A DNA stretch of 64,000 bases from Flavivirga sp. 57AJ16 (lineage in GTDB: Bacteria > Bacteroidota > Bacteroidia > Flavobacteriales > Flavobacteriaceae). Both the position numbers and the translations under genes were made by a program. Within the stretch, counting starts at the first letter, position 1. Each line of letters opens with the position of its first letter. Location: positions 168,000 to 231,999 of the forward strand of contig NZ_JAQZAT010000008.1 of the NCBI RefSeq assembly GCF_028736925.1. The letters run 5' to 3'. The notes beneath the pieces are model-generated. The model was not told the DNA's origin. It did no database searches and saw only the letters and a list, made by a program, of their open reading frames with translations. Shown piece after piece: positions 1 to 9,259 of the stretch.

Positions 1-88
1 AGGCAGCTCAATATATTTTGTATTCTTTTTAAAGATAGCATATTACAAAAATAAACATTTATACCCATTTGAATATAAAGTGTTGTAT

Positions 89-2437
89 TTAAAAGTGTAT
101 TCTTAAACTTACATTAGGAGTGATACCCAGAGATTCGTTTTCAACAGTGTTAACCTCATTATTGTCATCTAAAGTATAATATGTATTTATAATATTTTTT
201 TTATTTAAAACATTCCAAACCGATGCGCCAAGAGTTGCCCGTGCAGTATCAGAAATATTAAAAGCATAAGTAGCGGAACAATCTGTACGTAAATAATCCT
301 CTAAATTAGAGCTATTAGGAGTAGTGTAAGTGATAACCCGATCATTCGAATTATCATTTGCGTCTGGAAGGGTGGTTGGCTTTCCAGAATGCCAATGGAG
401 CCCTAATGCTAATTTAATAGCCTTTTGCGTATAGGTTCCGGCAAAAGAAAAGGTATGCCTTATATCTGCATTATTGGGGAATTTTTTACCACCGTTTAAG
501 GATGGAAATATATAATTGTTATTGCTATAGGAATAAGAAACCCAACTGCTTATAATGTTTCCAAATTGTTTGTTTAATAAGAAATCCAAGCCCTGGATTT
601 CATAACTGCCCATACTATTAATAAATTGATATTGGTTTTGAAAACCTTGACTTCTTGTGGTAATACCATCTACTTTTTTTATGTAACCTTCGGCACTAAT
701 TAACAATTTGTTTTTGTTATAATGAATACCGACCGATAGTTGTTTGCTTTTCACTACCGGAACTGGGTAGATCGTTTTATCGTTAATAAAGATGTTATCC
801 CTATTATTGTTGGATAGTACCCATCGACGGTTTTCAATGCCCAAAAAATCATTTTGCAAATCGATAATCTGAGATGTTGTTTGATGTTTAAACTCACCTA
901 ATACTTCAAATTTGAAGTTGTTTAAAAAGCGCTGACTAAACCTTAGCCTGGGCTCCGCCAAAAATAATTTAAACTTGTTTATATAATTAAAACGCCCTCC
1001 TATTTTTAAATTGGTTTTGGCATTATTCGATAAAAGTGATGTTTCTGCATAAATAGCATGACTTCTAATAACATTTTTAATATAACTTCTAAAATCAGGG
1101 TTATTGACATCCTCTAAATTACTAATGCCAACTTCAGAGAATTGGTAGCCGCCATTTATTTTCAGCAGACGATTGTGCTTGTAATTAATGTCAAACTTTG
1201 AAGAACCATCATATACTTCGTTTTCTTGAATAAGTCGTTGGTCGTTAAAAACATCAAAATTTGTAGCATCCAAATCATAATTAGAAACATAGACTTGGTA
1301 TGTTGTTGAAAGCCTATGGGTCCAATCTCTTGTATATGTTAGTCCAATGGCCGAGTTTCGTTGCGATAGTTCACTATTCAAGGCCTCGTTTCTTTCATTA
1401 TTGCTTAATAGTTCTTCGTAATTTAATTTGTTGTTCACATTTAAAAAATGAAATCTGATTTTGTCCTTTTTAGAAATGTCATATAAGAACTTGGCGGTTA
1501 TGTCATAAAAATAAAACGTCTCATTTTGGGAGATGGTATTGTTGCTGGAATTACTAAAATCTGAATCTTCAAAAACACGTTTAAGATATTGATCGTATGT
1601 AGGCGTCACAATGAGGTCGGTCACAGAACGGCGTGTTGATAACTGTAATTCTGTTTTTTTTGATAATGGAATTTTAGCGTAGGCATCGGCATTTATCAAA
1701 TTAAAACCGATCCCTGCTTTAAACTCGTTATCAATATCATCTGGTAACTGTATGTCTATAATACTGGAAATACCATCACCGTATTTAGCACTGGTACCAT
1801 TTTTATATACATTAATACGTTTTGTTGTATGTGGGTTAAAAGCAGAAATGAGTCCGAAAAAATGTCCCGATTGATACATTTTTATACCGTCCCATAATAA
1901 TAAGTTCTGGTCGTGCGTACCACCTCTAACATTTATATTGGATACTGTTTCGTCTGCACTTAAAACGCCAGGAAGTGCTTGAATGGTTTGTAAAACATCA
2001 GGTTCTATTAAACCAGGAAGGATTCCAAAAGTTTCAGGTTTTATAGTAATGGAACCATCATTTAATTTTGTGATACCATTAGTAAGGTAATTAGTAACAA
2101 CAACTTCTTTGAGTTTTTGTACGCTATGGCTGTTTTTTTCTTTTTCTAAAAGTTTAATGGCCACAAAGCGGCTATCCAATAGCTCGAAGTCCAGCTCGGT
2201 TTTATTTTTAAGCAGCTCTAAAATAGTTTCTAAAGTAAAATCTTGATCGGGTAAGATGATTTCTTTATCCTTAATTGTTTCATCTGCATAAGAAAAGCTA
2301 ATGTTGTAACGCTCTTCAAGGATATTTAGAATAGACAAAAGGGGCTGCTTTTCTTTTTGAACGGTTTGGGCTTTAAGGTAAGCTACATTCAAAAAAAACA
2401 TTGAGCAAAAAAGAGAAAGAATGCCTTTTCTACTCAC
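89..2437 (-). CDS. TonB-dependent outer-membrane receptor, STN (signal-transducer) type
   Basis: The 782-residue protein has an N-terminal signal peptide ending near LKAQ (residue 24), an STN/secretin-like domain at about residues 30-95, a TonB plug at about 120-235 containing NINVRGG and LLLWDGI, and a long beta-barrel ending in the aromatic SLRIHF. It should import a TonB-energised ligand across the outer membrane. The STN domain is the part of FecA-type receptors that signals to a FecR anti-sigma factor, which fits the adjacent fecR and sigma genes on the same strand. The start is GTG, and it overlaps the end of fecR by 8 nt (GTGAGTAG), which implies translational coupling. No carboxypeptidase-like or SusD partner is seen, so the substrate cannot be named. 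Confidence 0.9.
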   Translation of the reverse strand: MSRKGILSLFCSMFFLNVAYLKAQTVQKEKQPLLSILNILEERYNISFSYADETIKDKEIILPDQDFTLETILELLKNKTELDFELLDSRFVAIKLLEKEKNSHSVQKLKEVVVTNYLTNGITKLNDGSITIKPETFGILPGLIEPDVLQTIQALPGVLSADETVSNINVRGGTHDQNLLLWDGIKMYQSGHFFGLISAFNPHTTKRINVYKNGTSAKYGDGISSIIDIQLPDDIDNEFKAGIGFNLINADAYAKIPLSKKTELQLSTRRSVTDLIVTPTYDQYLKRVFEDSDFSNSSNNTISQNETFYFYDITAKFLYDISKKDKIRFHFLNVNNKLNYEELLSNNERNEALNSELSQRNSAIGLTYTRDWTHRLSTTYQVYVSNYDLDATNFDVFNDQRLIQENEVYDGSSKFDINYKHNRLLKINGGYQFSEVGISNLEDVNNPDFRSYIKNVIRSHAIYAETSLLSNNAKTNLKIGGRFNYINKFKLFLAEPRLRFSQRFLNNFKFEVLGEFKHQTTSQIIDLQNDFLGIENRRWVLSNNNRDNIFINDKTIYPVPVVKSKQLSVGIHYNKNKLLISAEGYIKKVDGITTRSQGFQNQYQFINSMGSYEIQGLDFLLNKQFGNIISSWVSYSYSNNNYIFPSLNGGKKFPNNADIRHTFSFAGTYTQKAIKLALGLHWHSGKPTTLPDANDNSNDRVITYTTPNSSNLEDYLRTDCSATYAFNISDTARATLGASVWNVLNKKNIINTYYTLDDNNEVNTVENESLGITPNVSLRIHF

Positions 2438-3326
2438 GTTTTAATATTATAGTATGATTTGTTTTGCTATAAGTGACGCGTAAGGGTAAGGTAATTGCTT
2501 TTATGGCCACGTCTATATTGTCGTGAGCAAAGCTACCCGTAAACAGCTGTTCTGAATCAATATTTATTAAAGTAATATCAACGCCATACTGTCTTTCGAA
2601 TTCGGCAATAACTGTTTTATAAGGTAAACTTTTAAAAGTACTCTCGTTATTCAACCACGAAGGTTTCGAGCGGTTTTCTTTTTCTTTAGCAATTATTTTC
2701 CCATCGATTATTAAAAAACTGTCACCAGGATTTAACTTTGTTTCTTGAGAATTGTAAGTAACGCCAACTAAACCTTCGTAGCAAATAACCTCAAAATAAT
2801 GGTCCCATTGTTTTACATTAAATTGAGTTCCGTAAACAGTAACAATTCCTGTTTTTGTTTTTACTTTAAAAGAGGATCCTTTAGCAACTTTAAAAAAGGC
2901 CTCGCCATTAAGTTCTACTTCTCTATGATGTTTCCAATCTTTTTTATTGAATATTAATAATGACTTTGCATTTAATGAGACACTAGAAGCATCTGGTAAT
3001 TCTATGGTCGTTTTTTCAGCAAACTCAGTAGTTATGGTGGTATCTAAAGTAGTTGTATAATAATATAGGCTAAAACAAACAGCAAGTATGGCCGCAATAC
3101 GCATAAATGGTTTAAACCAATGTTTTGATTGCTTTTTACTGCTTTTAATAGTGTTTAAAACAGTATCTAGTTCTTTAGAAGTGTCGTAATCATCTGTCTT
3201 AAAAGCCTGTAAGCCTTCATTTAACTTTACTAAATCATCATAGTCTTCAAGCATTTTAAACGCTTCAAGTTCTTGATCATTTAGATCGTTATTCAACCAT
3301 TTCGATATTAAGATTTCTCTGTTCAT
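2430..3326 (-). CDS. FecR family anti-sigma factor
   Basis: The 298-residue protein has a cytoplasmic N-terminal region, one membrane helix at about residues 73-92, a periplasmic FecR domain at about 98-205 and a C-terminal DUF4974-type domain at about 225-295. This is the standard Bacteroidota FecR layout. It should hold the ECF sigma factor at 3595-4110 inactive until the downstream TonB receptor engages its ligand. It overlaps the receptor gene by 8 nt. A 268-bp gap filled with heptamer repeats separates it from the sigma gene, so the two may not be tightly co-transcribed. Confidence 0.9.
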   Translation of the reverse strand: MNREILISKWLNNDLNDQELEAFKMLEDYDDLVKLNEGLQAFKTDDYDTSKELDTVLNTIKSSKKQSKHWFKPFMRIAAILAVCFSLYYYTTTLDTTITTEFAEKTTIELPDASSVSLNAKSLLIFNKKDWKHHREVELNGEAFFKVAKGSSFKVKTKTGIVTVYGTQFNVKQWDHYFEVICYEGLVGVTYNSQETKLNPGDSFLIIDGKIIAKEKENRSKPSWLNNESTFKSLPYKTVIAEFERQYGVDITLINIDSEQLFTGSFAHDNIDVAIKAITLPLRVTYSKTNHTIILKRE

Positions 3327-3406
3327 GATTCCTTATTCAATTATATAACAGTTTACTTTTATTTTTTCCTACCCTGTGATTTAATTTTTTTCAAAAAACT
3401 AAATTT

Positions 3407-3504
3407 CAGTGTTCAGTGTTCAGTGTTCGGTATTCAGTATTCAGTGTTCGGTATTTAGTATTCAGTGTTCAGTATTTAGTGTTCAGTGTTCGGTGTTCGG
3501 TGTT
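3407..3504. repeat. Heptanucleotide tandem array, 14 units (consensus YRGTRTT)
   Basis: Fourteen consecutive 7-bp units read CAGTGTT, CGGTATT, CAGTATT, TAGTATT and close variants with no spacing changes. The array lies between fecR and the sigma gene. The same unit family recurs at 18371-18440 and, degenerately, at about 7692-7725. There is no spacer structure, so this is not a CRISPR array. Confidence 0.92.
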
Positions 3505-3558
3505 CATTCTTTATGGGAAAAAAAATACAGAAAACTAAAAATCCAAATTCAAAAAGTA

Positions 3559-3593
3559 TAACTCCTAACTCCTAACTCCTAACTCCTAACTCC
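3559..3593. repeat. Heptanucleotide tandem array, 5 x TAACTCC
   Basis: Five perfect 7-bp copies end one base before the stop codon of the sigma factor gene. Read in the sense of that gene the unit is GGAGTTA, equivalent to TTAGGAG, which places TAG in all three frames across three units. Confidence 0.93.
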
Positions 3594-3594
3594 T

Positions 3595-4110
3595 TCACAA
3601 CTCCTTAATATCCTTCCGTAATTTCTCTAAAGCGCCATAAATACGTTTTTCAACTGCTTTGGTAGAAATGTCTAAAAGGGCGGCAATTTCCTTAAAACGT
3701 TTTCCTTCAACCCGATTCATCATAAAGGCAACCCGTTGCGCTTCGGTTAAATTTGCTAATGCTTTTTGCAACTTATCGTTATACTCGCTTTCCTGCATTA
3801 TAAATTCAGGAGTCTCATTGGTATACATTTTAGGTTTGATTTGCCGATGTTTTAAAACAACCTTTTGGTGTGCCGTTTCATTAAGCATTAAATTATTGGC
3901 CGTAGTAAACACAAAACTTTTTGCCTTCTCTGGAGAAATCTTAGCACAGTTTTCCCAAAGTTTAACAAAAGCTTCCTGTACTTTATCTTTAGGGCTTAGT
4001 AGTTCGCCAAACTTATAGTATAGAAAATTGTGTAAATCTTTAGAATGTTTATTGAATATAGAGGAAAACATACGCTCTTCGCAAATGTTTTCATGTAGTT
4101 GTTTCGCCAT
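3595..4110 (-). CDS. RNA polymerase ECF sigma-70 factor
   Basis: The 171-residue protein has sigma region 2 at about residues 17-85 (HNFLYYKFG, DKVQEAFVKLWEN) and region 4 at about 110-165 (LTEAQRVAFMMNRVEG followed by a helix-turn-helix, FKEIAALLDISTKAVEKRI). This is the FecI-like Bacteroidota sigma type. It is expected to be controlled by the FecR protein encoded downstream and to drive the receptor genes, and possibly the divergent lipoprotein gene at 4226. The stop codon abuts a TAACTCC heptamer array. Confidence 0.92.
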   Translation of the reverse strand: MAKQLHENICEERMFSSIFNKHSKDLHNFLYYKFGELLSPKDKVQEAFVKLWENCAKISPEKAKSFVFTTANNLMLNETAHQKVVLKHRQIKPKMYTNETPEFIMQESEYNDKLQKALANLTEAQRVAFMMNRVEGKRFKEIAALLDISTKAVEKRIYGALEKLRKDIKEL

Positions 4111-4225
4111 GTATTATTGGTGGTTGTTCATGCTAAATTAAAAAAAAAGGAAACACGGGGTAGGAATTTTTAAAGTTATCCTGTTTTATATTCAAAAAGC
4201 TATGTTTAACCCAAAATCAAACATC

Positions 4226-5980
4226 ATGAAATCTAAAATGAGAACATTATTATTAATACCTTTTTTTGCTCTTTTATTATTCACTTCATGCCAGGACGAA
4301 GTCATAGAGGTTACTCCGCCTGCTGAAAGTGAAGCGCTTGTTGCTAATTCCATGCTAACAAGTTTTATTAGCTCCACATCTGCCAAGGACGGATCTGCAG
4401 ATAACATTATTGATAAAGCAAGTTGTCTGTCTGTTGAATTACCAGTAACGGTTGTTGTTAATGGTCTTGAAATTATTATTGATTCTACTGAAGACTACAA
4501 AGTTATCGAGGCCATCTTTAATGAGTTTGAAGATGACGATGATAGGTTGGACATTGTTTTTCCTATAACTATTATTTTATCAGATCATAGCGAAGTTGTT
4601 CTTAACAATCGTAACGATTTAGAAAATTTAATCGAAGAATGTAAAGGTGAAAATGAAGCGGACGATGATATTGAATGTATCGATTTTCAATATCCATTAT
4701 CTTTTTCGGTCTATGATACATCATTTCAAGTTATAGATGTTATCACCGTTGAAAATGATAGGGAACTGTACCGTTTCATCAAGCGTGTAAAAGAAGGCGA
4801 TGTTTTTGCAAGTCTTAATTTCCCCGTGACTATGATTTATGCAGATGGTTCTACCACTGTTGTAAACAATAATGAAGCACTGGAAAGCACAATTAATGAT
4901 GCAAAAGATGCTTGTGATGAAGATGATGATAATGATTATGGTGATGACGATTTTACTAAAGAACGTTTAGATAATTTATTAAAAACATGTCCTTGGGTTG
5001 TTTACGAATTCCAAAGAAATGAAGCTAATTTAAATGATCAATACCGTGAGTATGTTATTGTATTTAAAGAAGATGGTGTTGCTAAAGTACATGCCAGAGG
5101 AGGTGATACACTAACAGGGACTTGGAGTACACGTGTAACGCCTAATGGCGCTTTAATAAAACTTGAGTTTGATACGTTGGTAGACTTCACATTAGAATGG
5201 TTTGTGTACGATTTAGAACCAGGTAGAATAAAGTTATACCAGGCAGGAGGTAATAAAATTATCTTAAAGAAAAATTGTGATATAGTAGTTGATATTACTA
5301 AAGAAAGAGTTGAAAACTATTTACAAGAATGTTTATGGAGAGTAGCACGATTAAGTGTAGATGGTTCAGATAATGAAAAAGATTATATAGGTACACCATT
5401 AAAGTTTTTACCAGAAAATGTTGTTAAAATTAGGGTAAAAGGTGAGTTGGTTGAAGGAACTTATGAAGTATTAGTGAGAAATGCTGGAATAGGTTTAAGT
5501 ATTACCCTTGAAGGAAGACCAGACCTGAAATTAGAATGGTTAATTACTTTCCTGGAACCAGGTTTAATTAAACTTGAAAATGAGAACAACAAAATGGTAT
5601 TGAAAAGGCATTGTCCTGATGGTGATGAAGATATAAACTATATAGGTGATGTTGTTGTCACTGGTCTATGGGAAGTTGCTTCATACACTGATGAAGATGT
5701 AAATAAAACTGAAGAGTTCTTTGGATATTCAATAGATTTCTTAGAAAGTGGTTATATAAAAGTAACAGATCCTAATGAGGGTATTATAGATGGTTCCTGG
5801 TTGGCTTACAGAAATGAAGGTTTATTCCTTGGTCTGCATTTTGGGATGGAAGCACCGTTTGGTGATCTTAACCACAGATGGAAAATAAAAGAAGTTTCAC
5901 CAAATAGAATTGAATTAAAAGATTACAATGCTAATGGTGGTATAGAAAGAATACTGGTTCTTGAACAAGCAGAGTGGTAG
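4226..5980 (+). CDS. Lipoprotein with two sets of internal repeats, function unknown
   Basis: I chose the ATG at 4226 because it starts a clean lipoprotein signal (MKSKMRTLLL...) with lipobox LFTSC; an in-frame ATG at 4202 would add 8 residues. The N-terminal half contains about four repeats of roughly 55-60 residues marked by LPVTVVVNG, FPITIILSD, YPLSFSVYD and FPVTMIYAD, separated by acidic runs. The C-terminal half contains three repeats of about 105 residues, two starting TKERL or TKERV and each containing LEW and PG(L/R)IKL. No family is recognised. The gene is divergent from the ECF sigma gene 115 bp away, so it may be a surface lipoprotein in the same regulon. A strong terminator follows. 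Confidence 0.8.
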   Translation: MKSKMRTLLLIPFFALLLFTSCQDEVIEVTPPAESEALVANSMLTSFISSTSAKDGSADNIIDKASCLSVELPVTVVVNGLEIIIDSTEDYKVIEAIFNEFEDDDDRLDIVFPITIILSDHSEVVLNNRNDLENLIEECKGENEADDDIECIDFQYPLSFSVYDTSFQVIDVITVENDRELYRFIKRVKEGDVFASLNFPVTMIYADGSTTVVNNNEALESTINDAKDACDEDDDNDYGDDDFTKERLDNLLKTCPWVVYEFQRNEANLNDQYREYVIVFKEDGVAKVHARGGDTLTGTWSTRVTPNGALIKLEFDTLVDFTLEWFVYDLEPGRIKLYQAGGNKIILKKNCDIVVDITKERVENYLQECLWRVARLSVDGSDNEKDYIGTPLKFLPENVVKIRVKGELVEGTYEVLVRNAGIGLSITLEGRPDLKLEWLITFLEPGLIKLENENNKMVLKRHCPDGDEDINYIGDVVVTGLWEVASYTDEDVNKTEEFFGYSIDFLESGYIKVTDPNEGIIDGSWLAYRNEGLFLGLHFGMEAPFGDLNHRWKIKEVSPNRIELKDYNANGGIERILVLEQAEW

Positions 5981-6058
5981 TCTAACTGTTTTTGATTGAA
6001 AAAAGGAAAAACTTATCTTTCCGGTTAGTAGTAGGTTAATTAGCTGGATTTCCTTTAT

Positions 6059-6095
6059 AAGACTGTCAAATGATATCATTTGACAGTCTTTTTTT
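6059..6095 (+). terminator. Rho-independent terminator after the repeat lipoprotein gene
   Basis: A perfect 32-bp palindrome at 6059-6090 (arm AAGACTGTCAAATGAT) is followed by a T run. It could also act on the opposite strand. Confidence 0.85.
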
Positions 6096-6143
6096 ATTAG
6101 TCCACGCATATTGCGTGGCAGGAAAACTCTGTTTTGAAAAGTT

Positions 6144-6290
6144 GCGAAGCAATGCATTCAAAACGGATAGTTAAACCGGCTGGTCGGCCAGGCAGGCTAA
6201 TCCCGCTTTTTCAGAGGGATCTCAAGTTTAATACCTCCGACCCTTGGGTCTATTTTCAGCGTCCAAGGCTTGCCCTAGGGCATAATATTT
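6144..6290. repeat. Dispersed intergenic repeat, about 145 bp (copy 1)
   Basis: The segment beginning GCGAAGCAATGCATTCAAAA is a diverged relative of 34222-34357 and of the shorter 42004-42043. Shared blocks include CAGGYTAATYCC and the following T-rich stretch. It fills most of the 380-bp gap before ffh. A short inverted repeat, CCACGCA..TGCGTGG, lies just upstream at 6102-6118. Confidence 0.65.
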
Positions 6291-6327
6291 TTATATTAAG
6301 CCCCTTTATTAATACGCTTCAAATCAT

Positions 6328-6335
6328 TAACTTTG
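6328..6335 (+). promoter_or_regulatory. Bacteroidota -7 element (TAACTTTG) for ffh
   Basis: TAACTTTG matches the TAnnTTTG consensus and lies 25 bp before the ffh ATG. No TTG is seen at the ideal -33 position. Confidence 0.55.
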
Positions 6336-6360
6336 CCATTCTTAAAATTAAAAGTAAATT

Positions 6361-7689
6361 ATGTTTAATAATTTAAGCGATAAATTAGATAAAGCCTTAC
6401 ACGTTTTAAAAGGGCACGGAAGTATCACGGAAGTTAATGTAGCTGAAACTTTAAAGGAAGTTCGCCGTGCATTGCTAGATGCCGATGTTAATTTTAAAAT
6501 AGCCAAAGAATTTACCGGAAGAGTTAAAGAAAAAGCACTTGGTCAGAATGTTTTAACAACACTACAGCCAGGTCAGTTAATGGTTAAAATCGTAAAAGAT
6601 GAGTTGACCGAGCTTATGGGAGGTGATGCAGAAGGTATTAATCTTTCTGGTACGCCAAGCGTTATTTTAATGTCCGGTTTGCAAGGTTCTGGTAAGACTA
6701 CTTTTTCTGGGAAACTCGCCAATTATCTTAAAAATAAGAAAACTAAAAAACCATTGTTGGTGGCCTGTGATGTGTATCGTCCTGCTGCGATCGACCAGTT
6801 ACATGTTGTTGGAGATCAAATAGGCGTTGCCGTTTTTAGTGATAGAGGAAACAATGATCCCGTTGCAATTTCTAAGGCAGGTATAGCTCATGCAAAAGCT
6901 AATGGATATAACGTCGTTATTATTGATACCGCAGGTCGTTTGGCTGTTGATGATGTTATGATGACCGAAATATCGAACATTCATAAGGCCATTCAACCAC
7001 AAGAAACGTTGTTTGTTGTAGATTCTATGACAGGTCAAGATGCGGTCAATACTGCAAAAGCCTTTAATGATGTACTGAATTTTGATGGTGTTATACTCAC
7101 CAAATTAGATGGGGATACTCGCGGTGGTGCAGCTATCACTATAAAATCGGTCGTAAACAAGCCTATCAAGTTTATTGGTACAGGTGAAAAAATGGAAGCC
7201 ATTGATGTATTCTATCCATCACGTATGGCAGATCGTATTCTTGGAATGGGTGATGTTGTTTCTTTAGTTGAAAGAGCCCAAGAACAGTTTGATGAAGAAG
7301 AAGCACGTAAACTACAAAAGAAAATAGCTAAAAACCAATTTGGCTTTGATGATTTCTTAAAGCAAATTCAGCAGATTAAGAAAATGGGGAACATGAAAGA
7401 CCTTATGGGTATGATTCCCGGTGCTGGAAAAATGATGAAAGATATTGATATTGATGATGATGCCTTTAAAGGTATTGAAGCTATTATTCATTCTATGACA
7501 CCTAAAGAAAGAAGCCATCCATCTATTATAAATTCAAGTAGAAAAATACGTATAGGAAAGGGATCGGGAACTTCTGTTCAAGAGGTCAATCAGTTGTTAA
7601 AGCAATTTAACCAAATGAGCAAGATGATGAAGATGATGCAAGGAGGCGGCGGTAAAAAAATGATGCAGATGATGAAGGGGATGCGTTAG
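6361..7689 (+). CDS. ffh: Signal recognition particle protein Ffh
   Basis: The 442-residue protein has the N domain at about residues 1-90, the SRP GTPase domain with P-loop GLQGSGKTTFSGKLA near 105, DTAGR near 190 and TKLDGDTRGGAA near 247, and a methionine-rich M domain from about 300 ending MMKMMQGGGGKKMMQMMKG. Length and order are standard. It binds SRP RNA and signal sequences of nascent membrane proteins and docks with FtsY. The gene stands alone; a degenerate CAGTATT-type repeat begins 2 bp after the stop. Confidence 0.97.
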   Translation: MFNNLSDKLDKALHVLKGHGSITEVNVAETLKEVRRALLDADVNFKIAKEFTGRVKEKALGQNVLTTLQPGQLMVKIVKDELTELMGGDAEGINLSGTPSVILMSGLQGSGKTTFSGKLANYLKNKKTKKPLLVACDVYRPAAIDQLHVVGDQIGVAVFSDRGNNDPVAISKAGIAHAKANGYNVVIIDTAGRLAVDDVMMTEISNIHKAIQPQETLFVVDSMTGQDAVNTAKAFNDVLNFDGVILTKLDGDTRGGAAITIKSVVNKPIKFIGTGEKMEAIDVFYPSRMADRILGMGDVVSLVERAQEQFDEEEARKLQKKIAKNQFGFDDFLKQIQQIKKMGNMKDLMGMIPGAGKMMKDIDIDDDAFKGIEAIIHSMTPKERSHPSIINSSRKIRIGKGSGTSVQEVNQLLKQFNQMSKMMKMMQGGGGKKMMQMMKGMR

Positions 7690-7741
7690 GCCAGTATTCA
7701 GTCTCAGTTTTCAGTAATCAGTATTAAAAAGTAGAAATTTC

Positions 7742-8113
7742 ATGGATTTCAAAAAACTATTAGTCTATCAAAAATCATTTGAGTTGGCTATGTTTATTTT
7801 TGAAATTTCTAAATCGTTTCCCAAAGAAGAAACCTATTCATTGACAGATCAAATAAGAAGAAGTTCACGTTCCGTATGTGCTAATATAGCAGAAGCTTAT
7901 AGGAAACGGAGATATCCTAAACACTTTGTAAGTAAACTTACTGATGCTGATGGAGAAAACTCTGAAACAAATACTTGGCTAGATTTTGCATTAGCCTGCG
8001 AATATATTTCTTCTGAAGATTATTCAAAATATTCAGAACAAGGAAAAGGAATAGGTAAGCTAATAAATTATATGATTAATAACCCAGAGAAATTTGGGGT
8101 TAAGCTTGAATAG
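7742..8113 (+). CDS. Four-helix-bundle protein (23S rRNA intervening-sequence protein family)
   Basis: The 123-residue protein contains the family signatures LVYQKSFELAM near the N-terminus and LTDQIRRSSRSVCANIAEAY at about residues 37-56, the usual hallmarks of the S23/TIGR02436 four-helix-bundle family. Some members are encoded inside 23S rRNA genes, but this one lies between ffh and folD with no rRNA nearby. The molecular function of the family is not established. The flanks contain CAGTATT-like and CTGAGACTGCGAC-type repeats, which suggests a mobile or recently acquired gene. Confidence 0.88.
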   Translation: MDFKKLLVYQKSFELAMFIFEISKSFPKEETYSLTDQIRRSSRSVCANIAEAYRKRRYPKHFVSKLTDADGENSETNTWLDFALACEYISSEDYSKYSEQGKGIGKLINYMINNPEKFGVKLE

Positions 8114-8215
8114 AGTGAGTACAACAACTTAAATTTAAAACTAAATAAAAACGGAGATTTAGTTCGGCAGAGTAAAAAAACTGCGACTGAGACTGCGACA
8201 GAAAACTTTATAACA

Positions 8216-9094
8216 ATGACAATTTTAGACGGGAAAAAAGTTAGCAATGATATTAAAAATGAAATTGCAGCAGAAGTTCAGAAAATAAAAGACAAAGGTG
8301 AGAAAGTGCCACATTTAGCTGCGATCATCGTCGGTAATGATGGGGCAAGTTTAACCTATGTTGGTAGTAAAGTGAAAGCTTGCGAGCGGGTTGGTTTTGA
8401 GTCTACTTTGGTACAAATGTCCAATACAACGAGTGAAATTGAGTTATTGGAAAAAATAAAAGAACTTAATGAAGACCCTGAGATCGATGGTTTCATCGTT
8501 CAGTTGCCATTACCTTCACAAATTAATGAGCAAAAAGTGTTATTGGCTGTTAACCCAGATAAAGATGTAGATGGTTTCCATCCTACAAATTTTGGTAAAA
8601 TGGCTTTAGACATGTCTACTTTTATTCCAGCGACACCATTTGGTATTTTAGAACTGTTAGACCGTTATGGGGTAGAAACTAAAGGAAAGCACACCGTTGT
8701 TATTGGTCGTTCTCATATTGTAGGTAGGCCTATGAGTATTTTAATGGGTCGGAAAGGGTTTCCGGGAAACTCTACAGTCACCTTAACACATAGTCATACC
8801 AAAAACATCACTCAAATTACATCGCAAGCAGATATTATTATTTCTGCATTAGGAGTTCCTAATTTCTTAAAAGCGGAAATGGTGAAAGATGGTGCCGTTA
8901 TTGTGGATGTTGGGATTACAAGAGTTGCAGATGAAACCAGGCCAAGAGGATATAGAATAGTAGGCGATGTCGATTTTGCTAACGTTAGTGAAAAAGCAAG
9001 TTACATTACGCCCGTTCCAGGAGGTGTAGGCCCCATGACAATTGCTATGTTGCTTAAAAATACATTGCTTGCTCGGGAAAGGCACAATCAATAA
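8216..9094 (+). CDS. folD: Bifunctional methylenetetrahydrofolate dehydrogenase / cyclohydrolase FolD
   Basis: The 292-residue protein has the typical FolD features: YVGSKVKACERVGF (catalytic YxxxK), VQLPLPSQIN, PDKDVDGFHP, the NADP-binding GRSHIVGRPM segment, and PVPGGVGPMTIAMLL near the C-terminus. It interconverts methylene-, methenyl- and formyl-tetrahydrofolate for purine, formyl-methionine and thymidylate metabolism. The start is the ATG that gives MTILDGKKVS. It is monocistronic, with repeats on both sides. Confidence 0.97.
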   Translation: MTILDGKKVSNDIKNEIAAEVQKIKDKGEKVPHLAAIIVGNDGASLTYVGSKVKACERVGFESTLVQMSNTTSEIELLEKIKELNEDPEIDGFIVQLPLPSQINEQKVLLAVNPDKDVDGFHPTNFGKMALDMSTFIPATPFGILELLDRYGVETKGKHTVVIGRSHIVGRPMSILMGRKGFPGNSTVTLTHSHTKNITQITSQADIIISALGVPNFLKAEMVKDGAVIVDVGITRVADETRPRGYRIVGDVDFANVSEKASYITPVPGGVGPMTIAMLLKNTLLARERHNQ

Positions 9095-9159
9095 AAAAAC
9101 AGTATCGTTAACTTATAAAAACGAGGGTTAAAAAGTAAGTTCGATGTGCCATATTGAAA

Positions 9160-9259
9160 TTAGATCCAAAGAATATCAAGCAGCGGAAATGACGTCATGA
9201 TCTATAGTCAAACAATAACGACTAAGTGTCATTTAGAAGGAGGCACGACTGAAGAATCT
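9160..9259 (+). repeat. 100-bp direct repeat, copy 1
   Basis: This segment matches 9426-9525 at an exact offset of 266 bp with only a handful of substitutions and no gaps seen. It contains AAATGACGTCATGATC and ends at GAAGAATCT. The pair fills most of the 429-bp gap between folD and the VOC gene. No coding potential was seen. Confidence 0.9.

Noticed and set aside
7742..8113. Evidence for a nearby 23S rRNA gene, from the IVS-protein family
   Set aside because: No rRNA sequence flanks the gene; many family members are free-standing.
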